This document shows, in pieces, positions 63,901-64,000 of a stretch of 64,000 nucleotides of DNA. A program made the translations under genes and the position numbers. This DNA is from Streptomyces sp. NBC_01255 (GTDB taxonomy: Bacteria > Actinomycetota > Actinomycetes > Streptomycetales > Streptomycetaceae). Under the pieces are notes generated by a model. The model was not told the DNA's origin. It did no database searches and worked only from the letters and a program-made list of their open reading frames with translations. Where the stretch lies: NCBI RefSeq assembly GCF_036226445.1, contig NZ_CP108474.1, positions 496,001-560,000 of the forward strand, read 5' to 3'. Each line of letters opens with the position of its first letter. The first letter of the stretch is position 1.

Positions 63901-64000
63901 TCCGTGACGGTCAGGCCGTCCATCGTGTACTGGGCGGCTGCGTTGTTCTGGAGGACCAGCGCGACCTGGAAGAGCGGGTGCCGGTTGAGCGCCCGGCTCG
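57951..64000 (-). CDS. NRPS, partial: (C)-A-PCP-C-A(Thr)-PCP-TE
   Basis: The frame is open to the right edge, so the N-terminus is missing. The readable protein (2016 codons) starts inside a C domain ([15 protein letters not shown]). Order by position: A with [11 protein letters not shown] near 63140, [14 protein letters not shown] near 62010, C with HHIIADGWS near 61460, A with [11 protein letters not shown] near 60070, [14 protein letters not shown] near 58900, thioesterase with [12 protein letters not shown] near 58500 and a late His in GDHHTML. My code for the second A domain is DFWNIGMVHK, the standard Thr code. For the first it is DACLMGTMCK, unassigned, with the CK ending seen in aromatic/Hpg codes. 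It converges on the P450/PCP operon and should use Hpg and the operon products. Confidence 0.95.
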   Translation of the reverse strand, partial: SRALNRHPLFQVALVLQNNAAAQYTMDGLTVTELRNRTIAAHFDLSVAFTDRYAEDGTPLELSAQLVYRTELFDRDTVTAFAHRLVRLLEAVVDDPDRALGDIDLLAARERDTVLYEWNGATRPEPPIGLAQAFARQAARTPTAPAVSDTDGTLSYAELDRRSDLLAGRLTRLGVAAETRVAILQQRSADLIVSMLAVLKAGGCFVPLPLTAPTERLRDMLDRSGVELLLADEALRDHDTVTGATVETLTVTGFQATAADRAAVPAGAAHPEQAAYIMYTSGSTGAPKGVVTTQRGVLAFAHDRCWQDERPRRALLHSPHAFDASTCEIWVPLLSGGEVVVAPVGDVDGAVVRAAGLTDVLLVSGLFQVIAEEDPDCFTGLREVMTGGDVISPAAVRAALRRHPDLRVRATYGPTELTMCSVQMPLDAPDTVPDSVPLGRPMDNTAVYLLDDRLRPVPVGVVGELYGAGAGLARGYDGRAGLSAERFVADPFGAPGTRMYRTGDLARWRADGTLEFAGRADTQVKIRGFRVEPGEVESVLVRHPHVAQAHVHAREDRPGDKRLVGYVVPAVPSPDLAGIRAAAASVLPPYMVPSALVPLDQLPLTPNGKIDRRLLPAPDEAASGTEYVAPRDDRERALCALFAEVLRVERVGVHDGFFTLGGHSLLAIRLINRIRTTFDVDLGVATLFQAPTVAELAGRLVEPDGRRRIPAAARTAALPLSYQQEGLWFLDQLDPGSPVYNVPLALRLRGRLDVDRLSRALGRLVARHESLRTRFVAVDGVPVQVHDPAPPAWPLTVTPTHPDDVPKALAEAATRPFDLATDRLLRTELLRLGPAEHVLVLCTHHIIADGWSAGVLLDELSTLYTDPDAALPALAIQPADHAVWQRAWLADDVLDKQLGYWREQLHALPQLDFPTDRPRGTGAGHPGATVELHLRDGLGASLRGLADAERGSLLSVLMAGFLVVLSRHTGQDDIGIGSVFYGRNRPELEPLVGYFANTVVLRADVAGTPTFRELVRRCELAVQGATEHQDLPFGTLVEQLRPAREPGRNPLFQISLTLHADEVPDAAPALGPVTVEPLPVAGSVARFDLAAHATVTADGGLRLQAEYATDLFDADRITRLLEHLGRVLAHAVAAPDSRVSDVVLPGPDEAALLHRWSAARSEVPADASLWDLFAEQVRLRPDAVAVVAGEERTTYRGLARRAERLAARLAARGVTRGSLVGLCTRRDTDLVVGILGILRAGAAYVPLDPDYPAQRLSYMAADAGLSVVVTQRGLDVPATALPLDDDTDGDLPVPDATATGADLAYLIYTSGSTGEPKAVTVPHGQVVRLMRATQDRYRFDERDVWTLFHSFAFDFSVWELWGALAHGGRLVVVPFWQTRSPEDFQRLLAREKVTVLNQTPAAFRQLVAADEASPEELSLRYVIFGGDALDIDSVRRWFDRHGEDHPRLVNMYGITETTVHVTYCPLTRELLRDNASPIGEPIPDLSLWVVDPAGHPAPIGVPGELLVGGAGLSWGYLHRPDLSAQRFVADRFGGAPGARLYRSGDLARRRADGGLEYLGRIDQQVKIRGFRIELGEIEAVLAAHPRVDNACVTVRDDRLVGYVVTKAPGDLGDLGELRAHLAARLPDYMVPSALVPVERIALTANGKVDRGALPAPGPSRAGEFVAPRGDTEHAVARVWSGLLGTDRIGVHDSFFDLGGTSLDLTRLRAEIRREFGVELDMRDLYSAPTVEMTAMLLDPTRENRTQPSPLVPIKPTGGRPPLFLVHAVGGSVVPYLPLARLIDPEQPLYALEDPGLDGGPVTTSLTGLAARYVEAIRAVQPHGPYHLGGWSLGGVVAAEMAGQLTAAGEPVALVVMLDTGMPPYLGKELPDRAVLLGGFVHDLAGLAGVPAPRYDEAALRGLAPDRQDEALLDLLERAALVPEGIRDDMRERIAVFEANTRALLRHRPGPVDGRLVLLSAEQQPRRPKIRPWRVLARDGFELHTVPGDHHTMLQQPHLTTLAETLRGVLDRLARS

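Noticed and set aside
1..64000. tRNA, rRNA, insertion sequences, attachment sites or phage genes
   Set aside because: I looked for tRNA-like CCA arms, transposase or integrase motifs and terminal repeats and found none I could support.

Overview
The window looks like Streptomyces or a close actinomycete. It is very GC-rich with strong G/C third-position bias, uses GTG and TTG starts, has rare TTA (bldA-type) codons, and carries SARP, LAL and StrR-type regulators. It is almost entirely secondary-metabolite DNA: several biosynthetic units packed side by side, with both edges cutting genes. All names come from motifs read in the sequence; no database search was run.

Region 1 (0.6-8.2 kb, minus strand) reads as a RiPP operon: an MFS exporter, an EpiD/LanD-like flavoprotein, a 240-residue putative precursor ending WSKTTCC, a SPASM radical SAM enzyme, an acyltransferase-like protein, an unrecognised protein and a 2-oxoglutarate/Fe(II) oxygenase. 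Most genes overlap by ATGA or GTGA. No lanthipeptide dehydratase or cyclase is present, so the chemistry suggested is a radical crosslink at W-S-K plus modification of the C-terminal cysteines.

Region 2 (8.4-25.1 kb, plus strand) is a four-residue NRPS line: a truncated MbtH-like protein, a starter protein (A fragment, A interrupted by a methyltransferase, PCP), a luciferase-like monooxygenase, C-A-PCP-C-A-PCP-E, and C-A-PCP-TE. Adenylation codes suggest Phe (possibly N-methylated), an aliphatic residue, Gly (oddly followed by an epimerase) and an unassigned residue.

Region 3 (25.1-33.2 kb, minus strand) is one nine-gene operon: sulfate activation (cysC, cysD, cysN), an LnmK-like acyltransferase/decarboxylase with a carrier protein, a HisC-like aminotransferase, and an aldolase/acyl-CoA dehydrogenase/hydratase trio of the meta-cleavage type. 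I infer that the trio runs in reverse to build an unusual amino acid.

Region 4 (33.6-42.0 kb) is regulatory: a StrR-like activator with a near-consensus StrR site inside its own gene, two degenerate transthyretin-like genes each preceded by a translationally coupled 23-codon ORF, a SARP/NB-ARC/TPR regulator with a TTA at codon 5, a likely SARP box, and a LAL regulator.

Region 5 (42.4-64 kb) holds an eleven-gene minus-strand operon: hydroxyphenylglycine synthesis (hmaS, hmo, hpgT), then a NeuB-like synthase, SDR, transketolase, RraA-like protein, RmlD-like reductase, HAD phosphatase, lysine 6-aminotransferase-like enzyme and MbtH, ending in a 21-bp-stem terminator. Divergent from it run an adenylation domain joined through an A7 tract to an O-methyltransferase, a P450 and a free PCP. 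Two strong hairpins separate these from a converging NRPS that ends in a Thr module and thioesterase and leaves the right edge.
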